Source: DASPSM01 sp036008465
Lineage (GTDB): Bacteria > Planctomycetota > Planctomycetia > Planctomycetales > Planctomycetaceae
DNA length: 64,000 nucleotides
Direction: 5' to 3'
Assembly (NCBI GenBank): GCA_036008465.1
Contig: DASYNP010000190.1
Span: forward strand, 1 to 64,000
In this document: positions 36,248 to 44,988 of the stretch, one piece after another
Position numbering within the stretch: position 1 is the first letter of the stretch
Layout of the letters: the number at the start of each line of letters is the position of its first letter
The notes under the pieces: generated by a model
Databases searched by the model: none
What the model saw: only the letters and a program-made list of their open reading frames with translations
Told to the model about the DNA's origin: nothing
Made by a program: the position numbers and the translations under genes

Positions 36248-37215
36248 CCAACCAAGAAGCGGCACTGCAAAGCGCGGCAGGCGGCACCACAACGGAACCG
36301 CCGTTGGTCGCGTCCTCTGATCAAGCCGATCAACGCACCGGAGTGCCAGCGCAGCCGAAAGATTCTGCCCCGGTTTCAACTGCGAAGGCCGACTCGTACG
36401 AGCTGATCATTGAACCCGGTCGCGCCGAGCGGAACTATTGGCGCGACCTCTACCGTTACCGCGAGCTGTTCTACATCCTCGCTTGGCGCGACGTGGCCGT
36501 GCGCTACAAGCAGACGGCCATCGGCGCAGCCTGGGCGGTCATCCGCCCATTTCTGACGATGGTCATTTTCACCGTGATCTTCGGGCGCGTCGCGAAACTG
36601 CCCACGGAAGGAGATGCCCCCTATCCGTTGCTCGTCCTGGCCGGCATGCTTCCGTGGACTCTGTTTTCGACCGCCCTGGGAGAAGCGTCGAGCAGCCTGG
36701 TCAACAACGCCAACTTGATCACCAAGGTCTACTTTCCCCGGATCATCGTGCCGACCGCGACGGTGGTCGTGTCGTTCGTCGATTTTCTGATCAGTCTCGT
36801 CCTGGTGGCCGGCGTGATGGCTTACTATCGCTTCGCTCCCGGCTGGCAGATCGCGACGCTTCCGGTGTTCCTGCTCCTTGCGCTCTTGGCAAGCTTGGGT
36901 CCGGGACTCTACCTGACGGCCCTCAACGTCAAATACCGCGACTTTCGCTTCATCATTCCTTTCGTTGTGCAGTTCGGCTTGTACGTCTCGCCGGTGGGAT
37001 ATTCGAGCTCGGTGATTCCTCAAAAGTGGCGACTGCTCTATAGCCTCAACCCGGTTGTGGGCGTCATCGACGGCTTTCGTTGGTGCTTGCTCGCCGGACA
37101 AAGCGAGTTGTACTGGCCCGGGTTTGCTTTGAGCACAGCGGTTCTCGTGCTGTTCCTCTGGCTGGGCATCTCGAAGTTCCGCTCCATGGAACGCGGGTTC
37201 GCAGACATTATTTAG
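36244..37215 (+). CDS. wzm: ABC-2 polysaccharide export permease (Wzm/TagG type)
   Basis: 323 residues from GTG 36244, overlapping the preceding stop by 4 bases. A polar N-terminus of ~65 residues precedes the family signature YRYRELFYILAWRDVAVRYK and QTAIGAAWAVIRP, then six membrane segments and the LNVKYRDFRFIIPF and YSLNPVVGVIDGFRW blocks near the C-terminus. With the next gene it forms the exporter that moves lipid-linked or lipid-anchored polysaccharide across the inner membrane. Direct pairing with a Wzt whose C-terminus is extended implies recognition of the modified chain end. Confidence 0.95.
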   Translation: MTNQEAALQSAAGGTTTEPPLVASSDQADQRTGVPAQPKDSAPVSTAKADSYELIIEPGRAERNYWRDLYRYRELFYILAWRDVAVRYKQTAIGAAWAVIRPFLTMVIFTVIFGRVAKLPTEGDAPYPLLVLAGMLPWTLFSTALGEASSSLVNNANLITKVYFPRIIVPTATVVVSFVDFLISLVLVAGVMAYYRFAPGWQIATLPVFLLLALLASLGPGLYLTALNVKYRDFRFIIPFVVQFGLYVSPVGYSSSVIPQKWRLLYSLNPVVGVIDGFRWCLLAGQSELYWPGFALSTAVLVLFLWLGISKFRSMERGFADII

Positions 37216-37222
37216 TCAAGCG

Positions 37223-38503
37223 ATGTCCGACGTCATTATCCGCGCCGAAGGCTTGGGAAAATCGTACCGCATCAATCATAATGCGCCGCGCGAGGGGTAT
37301 GTCGCCCTCCGCGACGTACTCAGCCGCCAAGGTCGTGTTCTCTGGGACACGGCTCGCGGAACCCGCCGCCAAGAGAGTCCTGCCAAATTTGAGGAATTCT
37401 GGGCGCTCCGCGACGTTGCGTTCGAGATCAAGCTTGGTGAAGCGGTCGGCATCATTGGACACAATGGAGCCGGCAAGAGCACCCTGTTGAAGATTCTGTC
37501 GCGGATTACAGAGCCGACACGGGGCCGCGTGACGCTTCGCGGCCGCACGGCCAGCCTGTTGGAGGTGGGCACGGGGTTCCATCCGGAACTGACCGGCCGC
37601 GAGAACATCTTCTTAAACGGCGCGATCCTTGGAATGGGCCGCGCCGAAATCAGGCGGAAGTTCGACGAAATTGTGGCTTTTGCCGAAATCGAGAAATTCC
37701 TCGACACGCCCGTCAAGCGCTACAGCAGCGGCATGTACGTGCGGTTGGCATTTTCTGTTGCCGCTCACATCGATCCCGAGATCCTCATCGTCGACGAAGT
37801 TCTCGCTGTCGGAGATCTCGATTTTCAAAAACGCTGCTTGGTAAAAATGGCGACGTTCGCGACGGGCGGCCGCACCGTGCTCTTCGTGAGCCACAACGTT
37901 GTGGCGATTCGGCGGCTCTGCTCGCGCTGCATGATGCTCAGGGCCGGCGTTGTCGAGGCCGACGGGTCGGCAGCGTCCACCGTAAGCCAGTACCTCACCT
38001 CCGATGCAAGTGCCAGCGGCGAGATTTCCTGGCCCGATGGAAAGGCCAATCCCGGCGAAACGCAGTTTGGCTTTCTCCGAGCGCGGCTGCTCGACGAACA
38101 ACTGCAATCCGCTGCGACCTTCTACGACAGCGACAACCTCCGCGTCGAGCTCACCTATCGTCTCACCAGACCGCTGGGTAACTCACGCGTCGGGTTTCTG
38201 GTGAGCACGTCGGATGGCGTCGCGATCTTCGAGACCTATGACACCGACCGTCTCCCCGACTTGCAGTCACGGCCAGCCGGCGTGTCGACTGTGACCTGTG
38301 AGCTGCCCCTGTCGGCGTTGATGCCGGGCCGATACATCGTATCTTTGAACGCGGGCATTCCGGACGTGCGCAATTTGGCCTACGTCGAAGGAGCGCTTCG
38401 GTTCGACTTGCAAGCCTCCTCGGCTCGACGCTTTGACGTCCACGTCTCGCGCGCCGGCGCCATGAATCCTCATGCGACCTGGTCGACACAATGCGACGCG
38501 TGA
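37223..38503 (+). CDS. wzt: ABC polysaccharide export ATPase with substrate-binding C-terminal domain (Wzt type)
   Basis: 426 residues, 7 bases after wzm. ATPase domain ~5-240: Walker A GHNGAGKST (79-87), signature YSSGM (167-171), Walker B ILIVDEVLAVGD (187-198), switch His in FVSHN (221-225). The region LEVGTGFHPELTGRENIFLNG (~113-133) is characteristic of polysaccharide and teichoic-acid exporters. Residues ~265-426 form a Wzt-like beta-sandwich (FLRARLLDEQ, LRVELTYRL, GVAIFETYDTD) that in O9a-type systems binds the capped non-reducing end of the glycan. The nearby sulfo-, methyl- and carbamoyltransferases could supply such a cap. Confidence 0.95.
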   Translation: MSDVIIRAEGLGKSYRINHNAPREGYVALRDVLSRQGRVLWDTARGTRRQESPAKFEEFWALRDVAFEIKLGEAVGIIGHNGAGKSTLLKILSRITEPTRGRVTLRGRTASLLEVGTGFHPELTGRENIFLNGAILGMGRAEIRRKFDEIVAFAEIEKFLDTPVKRYSSGMYVRLAFSVAAHIDPEILIVDEVLAVGDLDFQKRCLVKMATFATGGRTVLFVSHNVVAIRRLCSRCMMLRAGVVEADGSAASTVSQYLTSDASASGEISWPDGKANPGETQFGFLRARLLDEQLQSAATFYDSDNLRVELTYRLTRPLGNSRVGFLVSTSDGVAIFETYDTDRLPDLQSRPAGVSTVTCELPLSALMPGRYIVSLNAGIPDVRNLAYVEGALRFDLQASSARRFDVHVSRAGAMNPHATWSTQCDA

Positions 38504-38513
38504 GAAGCGAACC

Positions 38514-39326
38514 ATGAAGCAGTACCTCACCGGAATCGTGCGCCGCTTTAGCTCGCCGCAGCCGCAGCCGAATGGCTCGATGCCCACGCAGACCCTGCCG
38601 GAAGGCTTAACAGCCATCGATCACGTCGACCCCAACGACGTCATCATCGCGGGCTATCCAAAATCCGGAAACACATGGGTTCAGGTCTTGGTCTCCGGCG
38701 TCGTCTATGGAGTTTCGCCTTCATTGGCCCCCGACAGCCTCGTCCAGGATCTTGTGCCGGATGTTCACAGCCGCAAGTTTTATCGGCGATACCAGACCCC
38801 CATGTTTTTCAAGTCGCACGATTTGCCGCGACCTGAGTACCGCCGCGTCGTCTATCTGCTCCGCGATGGTCGCGACGTGATGGTCTCGTATTTCCATCAT
38901 CTGCGCGCCCTCGGTTCTCCGGACCTCACGATGGAGTCGATGGTCGAATCTGGCGAGGGGGTCTGGCCCTGCCACTGGGACGAGCACGTCCGGCAATGGA
39001 CTGCGAATCCGTATTCGGCCGAACTTATTACGATTAAATACGAGGAGCTACTGTCGGACCCCGTGGCCCAATTGCAGCGGTTCTGCGATTTCGCGAAGCT
39101 CACGCGCTCGCTGACGTTCCTCGAGAGCATCGCGGCCGCGGCATCGTTTGAAAAAATGAAACAGCGCGAACGGCAAATGGGATGGGAGAATTCAGCCTGG
39201 CCAAAGGACTCCGCATTTGTCCGCCGAGGTAAGGCCGGCGGCTATCGCGACGAATTCCCCCAAAGTTGTCTGAGCGCCTTCGAAGCAAAGGCGGGCGAGA
39301 TGCTGAAGGCATCGGGATACACTTGA
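38514..39326 (+). CDS. PAPS-dependent sulfotransferase (Sulfotransfer_1 type)
   Basis: 270 residues from ATG 38514, with GAGAAG upstream. The 5'-phosphosulfate loop PKSGNTW is at residues 49-55, the 3'-phosphate site RDGRDVMVSYFHH at ~118-129, and the C-terminal RRGKAGGYRDEF motif near residue 240. A SHD segment at ~101-103 gives a candidate catalytic His. It transfers sulfate from PAPS to a hydroxyl, here most likely a sugar of the exported glycan, since it lies directly behind wzt. No PAPS synthesis genes are in the window. Confidence 0.92.
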   Translation: MKQYLTGIVRRFSSPQPQPNGSMPTQTLPEGLTAIDHVDPNDVIIAGYPKSGNTWVQVLVSGVVYGVSPSLAPDSLVQDLVPDVHSRKFYRRYQTPMFFKSHDLPRPEYRRVVYLLRDGRDVMVSYFHHLRALGSPDLTMESMVESGEGVWPCHWDEHVRQWTANPYSAELITIKYEELLSDPVAQLQRFCDFAKLTRSLTFLESIAAAASFEKMKQRERQMGWENSAWPKDSAFVRRGKAGGYRDEFPQSCLSAFEAKAGEMLKASGYT

Positions 39327-39337
39327 GCCGAGCCGAT

Positions 39338-40207
39338 ATGCCGCTACTCGCTGGCCAGTTTTCACCGTTCCTTCGGCGCGCGCTTAGTAAAGCGGCGCGG
39401 GTCGCGCGGCCTGCCTCTCTGATCAGAGAGCGAGATTCGCTCGGTTTCAAGGGGCCGTACGCGACGTGGGACGAGGCGGTTCGCGATTCCGATGGTTATG
39501 ACGACCCACAAATCGTCGAGCGCGTTTGTAGCTCGACATTGAAAGTGCGAGATGGCCTGGCAGCGACAGAACGCGATGGCGTACCGTTCGAGAGCCCGCA
39601 GTGGAATTTTCCACTTCTGGCCTCTTTGGCCCGGATAGCACTGGAAAACGGCGGACCAGTCAGCGTTCTTGATTTTGGCGGCTCCCTGGGAGGAACCTAT
39701 TTCCAATGTCGCGATTTTCTCGGCAGCGCCGCGTTCCGATGTTGGAATATCGCCGAACAAGAGCACTTTGTGGCCGTCGGTCGAGAGCAATTCCAGACTG
39801 ACCAATTGCGATTTTACCGGGATACAGCCTCTTGTCTGGCCACCGGCCCGGTTGACGTCGTCATTCTGTCGAGCGTCTTACTGTACCTGAAGGATCCCCA
39901 CGAGCTACTTGAACATACGGTGGCTACAGGAACTCGCTACCTTCTCATCGACCGGACGCCTCTGATCGATTCCGCCACAGACCTTTTGACCGTGCAGTGC
40001 GTTCCGGCCTGCATTTTTGGGCGAGAGTTGTCCTATCCGGCATGGTTTCTGGGACGCGAGCGATTGGAGCGAACGATCGGTCGCCGGTACAAAAAATTGG
40101 TCGAGTTCGCGGCTCTCGACGGAACTTATCGGTTCGACCCGTACCTTGCCTCGTTCGTCGGACAACTTTGGGGACTGGGGGCAGGGGCCCCAGGATCGAA
40201 GGCGTAG
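39338..40207 (+). CDS. Putative methyltransferase, TIGR04325 family
   Basis: 289 residues from ATG 39338; an earlier in-frame start would overlap the sulfotransferase by 60 bases. The family pattern is clear: GFKGPYATWDEAVRDSDGY at ~31-49, a conserved ERDGVPFESP, then VLDFGGSLGGTYFQCRDFL (motif I), WNIAEQEHFVAVG and VILSSVLLYLKDP. The fold is class I SAM-dependent, and the members known to me lie in polysaccharide clusters with unproven substrates. Probably an O- or N-methylation of a sugar. 11 bases separate it from the gene before. Confidence 0.85.
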   Translation: MPLLAGQFSPFLRRALSKAARVARPASLIRERDSLGFKGPYATWDEAVRDSDGYDDPQIVERVCSSTLKVRDGLAATERDGVPFESPQWNFPLLASLARIALENGGPVSVLDFGGSLGGTYFQCRDFLGSAAFRCWNIAEQEHFVAVGREQFQTDQLRFYRDTASCLATGPVDVVILSSVLLYLKDPHELLEHTVATGTRYLLIDRTPLIDSATDLLTVQCVPACIFGRELSYPAWFLGRERLERTIGRRYKKLVEFAALDGTYRFDPYLASFVGQLWGLGAGAPGSKA

Positions 40208-40247
40208 AAGACCCTTGCGCCAAGGACTGAAGCAGCTGCGCTCTTTG

Positions 40248-41174
40248 ATGTCCGGTGCTCCACCGAATGGAGCCGGACTGCAAGCTGAGCTGGACAAGTT
40301 ACAGGCCAGCCAGGACGAAATCAAAACGCAACTCGGCGCCTTGCGCATCGCCCTTTGGGATCACACCAGCCTGCCGAAGACAATTCGGGACGCCGAGTTC
40401 AAAGTCTTCTCGCAATTTGGCGAGGACGGAATCATTCAGTACCTGGTTCGCAAGCTCGCGCCCATTCCAAAATCATTCATCGAATTTGGAGTCGAAGATT
40501 ACCGAGAATCCAACACGCGATTCCTGCTGCTGCATGACAACTGGAGGGGCCTGATCATCGACGGGTCGGATTCCGCGATCGAGAACGTGCGTCGCAGCGC
40601 CCTCTATTGGCGCCATGACCTTTCCGCCGTTTCACGCTTCGTCGATCGTGACAACATCAACTCACTGATCTCCCAGGGCGGACTCGCGGGAGAGATTGGT
40701 CTCCTGAGCGTCGACTTAGACGGAAACGATTATTGGGTGTGGGAACGGATTACCGTCGTCGATCCAGCGATTGTCATTGTGGAGTACAACAGCCTCTTCG
40801 GGCCCGACCGCGCCGTCACAATCCCTTATGAGCCCGGTTTCGTTCGTACGAAGGCGCATCTGTCCGATCTTTACTGGGGAGCCTCGCTCAAGGCACTGTG
40901 TGGTTTGGCGGACAAAAAGGGCTACATCTTCGTCGGTTCCAACAGCGCCGGCAATAACGCCTTCTTTGTCCGCAAAGATCGAAGTTCCGACTTACGAGCC
41001 CTTTCTGCAGCGGAGGGCTATGTCTCCAGCATGTTCCGGGAAAGTAAGGGCCCGCGTGGCGAGCTCACGTTCGTCTCCGGCGATGCCCGATTGAAGCTGA
41101 TCGCAGACATGCCCCTTTACGATTTCGAATCGAACGCGACGATTCGCGTGTCGGAACTCACCACCGGACGGTGA
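40248..41174 (+). CDS. FkbM-like glycan-modification protein
   Basis: 308 residues from ATG 40248; a TTG at 40215, immediately after the previous stop, would add 11 basic residues and is equally possible. The core reads FSQFGEDGIIQYLVRKL, FIEFGVEDYRESNTRFLL, NWRGLIIDGS, IGLLSVDLDGNDYWVWE and VIVEYNSLFG. This is the pattern of FkbM-related putative methyltransferases in LPS and EPS clusters, with EFGV replacing the usual DVGAN-type SAM loop. A short helical N-terminus (LQAELDKLQASQDEIKTQL) may dimerise. A SAM-dependent role is likely but not shown by a classical motif I. Confidence 0.75.
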   Translation: MSGAPPNGAGLQAELDKLQASQDEIKTQLGALRIALWDHTSLPKTIRDAEFKVFSQFGEDGIIQYLVRKLAPIPKSFIEFGVEDYRESNTRFLLLHDNWRGLIIDGSDSAIENVRRSALYWRHDLSAVSRFVDRDNINSLISQGGLAGEIGLLSVDLDGNDYWVWERITVVDPAIVIVEYNSLFGPDRAVTIPYEPGFVRTKAHLSDLYWGASLKALCGLADKKGYIFVGSNSAGNNAFFVRKDRSSDLRALSAAEGYVSSMFRESKGPRGELTFVSGDARLKLIADMPLYDFESNATIRVSELTTGR

Positions 41175-41188
41175 CCCGATTTGCCGAC

Positions 41189-41193
41189 GGAGG
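41189..41193 (+). promoter_or_regulatory. Ribosome binding site deciding the cupin start
   Basis: GGAGG five bases before TTG 41199; this makes the shorter start more likely. Confidence 0.6.
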
Positions 41194-41198
41194 TTCTG

Positions 41199-41636
41199 TT
41201 GTCTTCCATTCATCAAACCATCGAGCACCATGGCGTGCGGTATGCGGAGATCATTCGAGCCGGTGCCGAGGCGCGAAGCTCGGTCTTCTTCTCTCCACCC
41301 GAATCGTCGTTTCAATTCGGAATGATCGCGCACGACGCCGGGTTCTATGAATCTGCGCATTTTCATAAGCCCGTGCGTCGCGAGGTGCTGGATTGCCAGC
41401 AGCTGCTGGTAGTGCAACGGGGCGCCGTTCTGATCGAGTTCTATGCCGAGGATGGTGGCTGTGTGGAAGAGGTCACGTTGCGGACCGGTGACGCAATGGT
41501 TCTCATTCACGGCATTCACGCGCTCAAGGTCGTCGAAGACATGCAGTGTATCAGTGTCAAGCAGGGCCCCTTCCTGGGCGCTGAGAACGACAAAGTCCCG
41601 GTCGAAGTCGGGGGGCGACGTGATTCCGGTCTTTGA
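41199..41636 (+). CDS. Cupin-domain protein, sugar-associated
   Basis: 145 residues from TTG 41199, chosen because GGAGG sits 5 bases upstream; the in-frame TTG at 41181 has none. A single cupin barrel: HDAGFYESAHFHKPV supplies metal-type His residues, then QLLVVQRGAVLIEFYAEDG, VTLRTGDAMVLIHGIHALKV. Such cupins next to DegT aminotransferases are often sugar ketoisomerases or epimerases (FdtA/WxcM-like), but the match to those is loose. It overlaps the aminotransferase start by 17 bases, so the two proteins are likely made together and may act on the same nucleotide sugar. Confidence 0.7.
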   Translation: MSSIHQTIEHHGVRYAEIIRAGAEARSSVFFSPPESSFQFGMIAHDAGFYESAHFHKPVRREVLDCQQLLVVQRGAVLIEFYAEDGGCVEEVTLRTGDAMVLIHGIHALKVVEDMQCISVKQGPFLGAENDKVPVEVGGRRDSGL

Positions 41637-42729
41637 GCCAGAAATCGGCGAAGACGAAATTGCGGCCGTGGTGGCCGCGCTTCGTCGCGGCGAACTTTCG
41701 GGGTCGTTTGGCGAGACGATTCCCACGTTCGAACGCGCCTTTGCCGAGTACTGTGAATGCCGGCACGGAATTGCGGTTTCGAGTGGGACGACCGCCTTGC
41801 ACCTCGCAGCCGCCGCGCTCGGTCTCGGGCCGGGCGACGAGGTGCTGGTCAGCGCTTCGACCAATATTGCGACGGCACTCGCGGTTTACCATTGCGGTGC
41901 AACGGTCGTCCCGATCGATTCGGAGCAGACGACGTGGAATCTCGATCTCGACAAGATCGAAGCCGCAATTACGCCGAAAACAAAAGCCATCTTTCCTGTC
42001 CACCTTTTCGGCCATCCGGTCGACATGGTTCGGCTTTGCAAGCTGGCAGGCACGCACAATTTATTCGTCGTCGAGGATGCAGCCGAGGCGCACGGGGCGA
42101 AGGCCTTTGGCCGTATGGCCGGCTCGTTTGGTGACTGCAGCTGCTTCAGTTTCTACGCCAACAAGCACCTCACGACGGGCGAAGGCGGGATGGTCTTGAC
42201 GAACGATGACGCCTTGGCTGAACGGCTGCGGCTGTTGCGCAATCTCGCCTTCACGACTCCGCGGTTCCGACACGAGTTCGCCGGCTTCAACTTCCGCATG
42301 ACGGGCTTTCAGGCCGCAATGGGAATCGTACAGCTCCGAAAGTTGAACGCGGTCATCGAAGCGAAGCGGCGGCTTGCCGGGCTATATCAACGGCACCTCG
42401 CGGACGTTCGTGGACTTCAATTGCCGACCGAGATGCCGTGGGCACGCCATGTGTACTGGATGTACGGGGTCGTCGTCGAACCCGACTTTGGGATTACCCG
42501 CGACGAACTCACGCGGCGTCTGAAACGCGACGGGATCGACACTCGAACATTCTTTTGCCCCATGAATCTTCAACCATGCTTTGCGGATATCCCGGAATGC
42601 GCGTCGCGATCGTGTCCAGTCGCCGAGCGACTCTGGACCTCCGGGCTGTACCTGCCATCGAGCACATCGCTCACGGAGGAAAGCGTCGCCGGGATCGCCG
42701 CAGCGATCAAAGCGGCAAGCCGGCAATAA
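41620..42729 (+). CDS. DegT/DnrJ/EryC1-family sugar aminotransferase
   Basis: 369 residues from GTG 41620 with a G-rich site (GGGGGGC) upstream, giving VIPVFEPEIG at the N-terminus as in family members. PLP features: SSGTTALHLA (54-63), VEDAAEAHGA (151-160, Asp153 pairs with the ring nitrogen), catalytic Lys182 in FYANKHLTTGEGGM. FNFRMTGFQAAMGIVQL follows. These enzymes transaminate keto-sugars bound to a nucleotide, for example GDP-4-keto-6-deoxymannose to GDP-perosamine; Gmd at 32055 could supply that substrate. A pyridoxal-free dehydratase variant is excluded by the lysine. Confidence 0.92.
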   Translation: MIPVFEPEIGEDEIAAVVAALRRGELSGSFGETIPTFERAFAEYCECRHGIAVSSGTTALHLAAAALGLGPGDEVLVSASTNIATALAVYHCGATVVPIDSEQTTWNLDLDKIEAAITPKTKAIFPVHLFGHPVDMVRLCKLAGTHNLFVVEDAAEAHGAKAFGRMAGSFGDCSCFSFYANKHLTTGEGGMVLTNDDALAERLRLLRNLAFTTPRFRHEFAGFNFRMTGFQAAMGIVQLRKLNAVIEAKRRLAGLYQRHLADVRGLQLPTEMPWARHVYWMYGVVVEPDFGITRDELTRRLKRDGIDTRTFFCPMNLQPCFADIPECASRSCPVAERLWTSGLYLPSSTSLTEESVAGIAAAIKAASRQ

Positions 42730-42732
42730 GAG

Positions 42733-43947
42733 ATGCGCGTAGGGATCCCGCTTCCCGAAGCTCCGGAGCAAGCCGGTGGCGGTTACACGTTCGAGAGGGA
42801 TCTCATTGATGGATTTCTGGAAGTTGCAGCCTCCTCAGCCCACGAATTCGTCCTTTTCGGGTTTGGTGAGAATCCGGACCGGGATTTACCCGCAAACGTT
42901 CGCTATCACGCGGTTCCACCCGAGCGGCCCGCCAGCAAAAGCAGAGCCGCGAGACTAGGTAAGCGAGCAGCACACTTAGCAGACAGAGTCGGAAGATATG
43001 GACTTGGACTTCCACCCGCACGCAGGGAAGCGACGCCAAGCAGCATAATCGCCGCCCAAGTTCAGTTTGCCCTCTACTTTCGTCCGTACGCCGTGAGCTT
43101 CGACGTTCCGTTTTTGACCTGCGTTTGGGACCTTGAACACCGATCTCAACCCTACTTTCCGGAGCTGTCCGAGGGCGGAAAATGGAATTTCCGGGAGCAG
43201 CACTTTTCCACCCTGGTGCGCCGCGCGACGGCTGTCGTCACGGGCACGGACGTCGGTAAGCAACATCTTCGTGACTTTTTTCAGGTCCCAAATGAGCGGA
43301 TTCTGTTGCTTCCGCATCCGACGCCAAGGGATGCTCTCGCGTGCAGCGAACGGCCTACCTCATCCAAGGGAGCCGAACGCTCGACCGAACGGCCCATCGT
43401 TTTGTATCCGGCGCAGTTTTGGCCTCACAAAAACCATATCACTTTGCTGCGGGCCGCCCGAGTGTTGCGGGAGAAACACCACTGCAATTGTGTTGTCGTG
43501 CTGACGGGAGCCGATTACGGCAATCAGGCCCACATCGAGCAGGCCGCGCGCGACCTGGGGCTTGGCGACTGTGTGCGCTTCGAGGGTTTTGTTTCGAGAG
43601 AAAGACTGTTTGATCTGTATCGCCAGGCCAGCATCATGGCCTATCCGTCGACGTTCGGGCCGGAAAATCTGCCTCCTTTAGAAGCGTTTGCTCTCGGATG
43701 TCCCGTCGTCGCGTCGCGCATTCCAGGAGCGGAGCAGCAATTGGGCGATGCCGCGATTCTTGTTGACGTCTATGACCACGAAGCGTTGGCTCTCGCAATC
43801 CACCGAGTTCTCACGGATCCCGTCCTCCGCGAGACCCTCATTGAAAAGGGTCGGGTCCGCGCTGCGAAATGGACAAGCGTCAACTTTGGCCACGCAATTG
43901 CGCATTTCTTAGACCAGTTTGCCGTCATCAGAAGCCTTTGGCCCTAA
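42733..43947 (+). CDS. GT4-family glycosyltransferase
   Basis: 404 residues, 3 bases after the preceding stop. GT-B fold: a divergent N-terminal acceptor domain (GGGYTFERDLIDG near residue 15) and a typical C-terminal donor domain with LYPAQFWPHKNHITLLRAA, VRFEGFVSRERLFDLYRQA and the nucleotide-sugar motif GPENLPPLEAFALGCPVVAS (ExxxxxE). VWDLEHRSQPYFPE is a signature seen in mannosyl- and related transferases. Cytosolic, membrane-peripheral. It adds one sugar to the lipid-linked repeat unit; donor and linkage cannot be read from sequence. Confidence 0.92.
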   Translation: MRVGIPLPEAPEQAGGGYTFERDLIDGFLEVAASSAHEFVLFGFGENPDRDLPANVRYHAVPPERPASKSRAARLGKRAAHLADRVGRYGLGLPPARREATPSSIIAAQVQFALYFRPYAVSFDVPFLTCVWDLEHRSQPYFPELSEGGKWNFREQHFSTLVRRATAVVTGTDVGKQHLRDFFQVPNERILLLPHPTPRDALACSERPTSSKGAERSTERPIVLYPAQFWPHKNHITLLRAARVLREKHHCNCVVVLTGADYGNQAHIEQAARDLGLGDCVRFEGFVSRERLFDLYRQASIMAYPSTFGPENLPPLEAFALGCPVVASRIPGAEQQLGDAAILVDVYDHEALALAIHRVLTDPVLRETLIEKGRVRAAKWTSVNFGHAIAHFLDQFAVIRSLWP

Positions 43948-44016
43948 CACTTCAGCCGCAATGTTCCCAATCCATCGCGTCCAGCTGGCCTGTCATCCTG
44001 AGCTGAGTCACAGCAC

Positions 44017-44988
44017 GTGTTCACGCTGAGGGAAAATCGCGTCGTCATCCGCCTGATGCATGGACTGGGAAACCAGCTCTTCCAATATGCGCTCGGTCGA
44101 AGACTCGCGCTTGAGCGGGGCGCCAAACTCCTGCTCGACGCCTGGTGGTACGCGCCCGAAAACTGCTCTCGTACCGACAGGCCCTTGGCGCTCTGCGAAT
44201 ATGACATCCGAGGCGAAGTGACCTTTGACGATCGCTGGAAACCCGTCTGGTTGCCCCCCACGTTTTTGCGGAAGAGTCGATGGCTGATCGAGCAGCGCGT
44301 TTTCCCCCCCTGGCGGAGAAGCTTCGTTGAGGAAGATCTTGATCGGATGAAAGTGTTCGGCGACGCGTTTGACGACCGAATCCTTGGGGCGCCGCGCGGA
44401 GCGTATTTCTGCGGCTATTGGGTCTCGCCTCGCTACTTTAGCGGGATCGAGGATCACCTGCGCCGCGAGTTAGTGCTGCGCGAGGAGCCCAACGGACGGT
44501 ATCGGGAGTTCCGAGCGCGCATCCAGGACTGCGAGGCCGTCGCGATTCACGTCAGGAGAGGCGACTATCTCACTTACACTGACTTTGGAATCTTGGGCGC
44601 CTCTTACTACCGCCGTGCCGTTGCCGCGATCAGGGAGAGAATCAGGGCTCCGCAGTTTTTCGTTTTCTCCGACAACGTCGCGGAGGCGCGCGACCTGATG
44701 AGCGGAATTGCTGACTGCCACTTTGTGGAGCTGGAGCCGAGCGCAAGCCCCGCGCACGACCTGTCGTTAATGGCCGAGTGTCGGCACTATATCAATGCCA
44801 ACAGCACCTTCAGCTGGTGGGGAGCCTGGTTATCCACCTGCAAAGACAAACTTGTTTTCGTGCCAGATAAATGGCTGTTGGGAATTGGACGGAGCGTTCA
44901 CAACATCTATCTTCCCGGCTGGGAGGCCGTACCGACGACTTGCCGTGATCCTGATGCCAGCGGTTTCTGTAATCACCTGCACGCATAA
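44017..44988 (+). CDS. GT11-family alpha-1,2-fucosyltransferase
   Basis: 323 residues from GTG 44017. The family markers are MHGLGNQLFQYALGRRLAL at ~14-32, the donor-binding HVRRGDYL at 178-185 (Arg essential in characterised members), a FFVFSDN strand, and INANSTFSWWGAWLS near the C-terminus. It transfers L-fucose from GDP-fucose to galactose, or a related hexose. It gives meaning to the gmd gene 11 kb upstream, although an intact GDP-fucose synthase is not visible here. Its end overlaps the start of the next glycosyltransferase by 35 bases. Confidence 0.93.
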   Translation: MFTLRENRVVIRLMHGLGNQLFQYALGRRLALERGAKLLLDAWWYAPENCSRTDRPLALCEYDIRGEVTFDDRWKPVWLPPTFLRKSRWLIEQRVFPPWRRSFVEEDLDRMKVFGDAFDDRILGAPRGAYFCGYWVSPRYFSGIEDHLRRELVLREEPNGRYREFRARIQDCEAVAIHVRRGDYLTYTDFGILGASYYRRAVAAIRERIRAPQFFVFSDNVAEARDLMSGIADCHFVELEPSASPAHDLSLMAECRHYINANSTFSWWGAWLSTCKDKLVFVPDKWLLGIGRSVHNIYLPGWEAVPTTCRDPDASGFCNHLHA

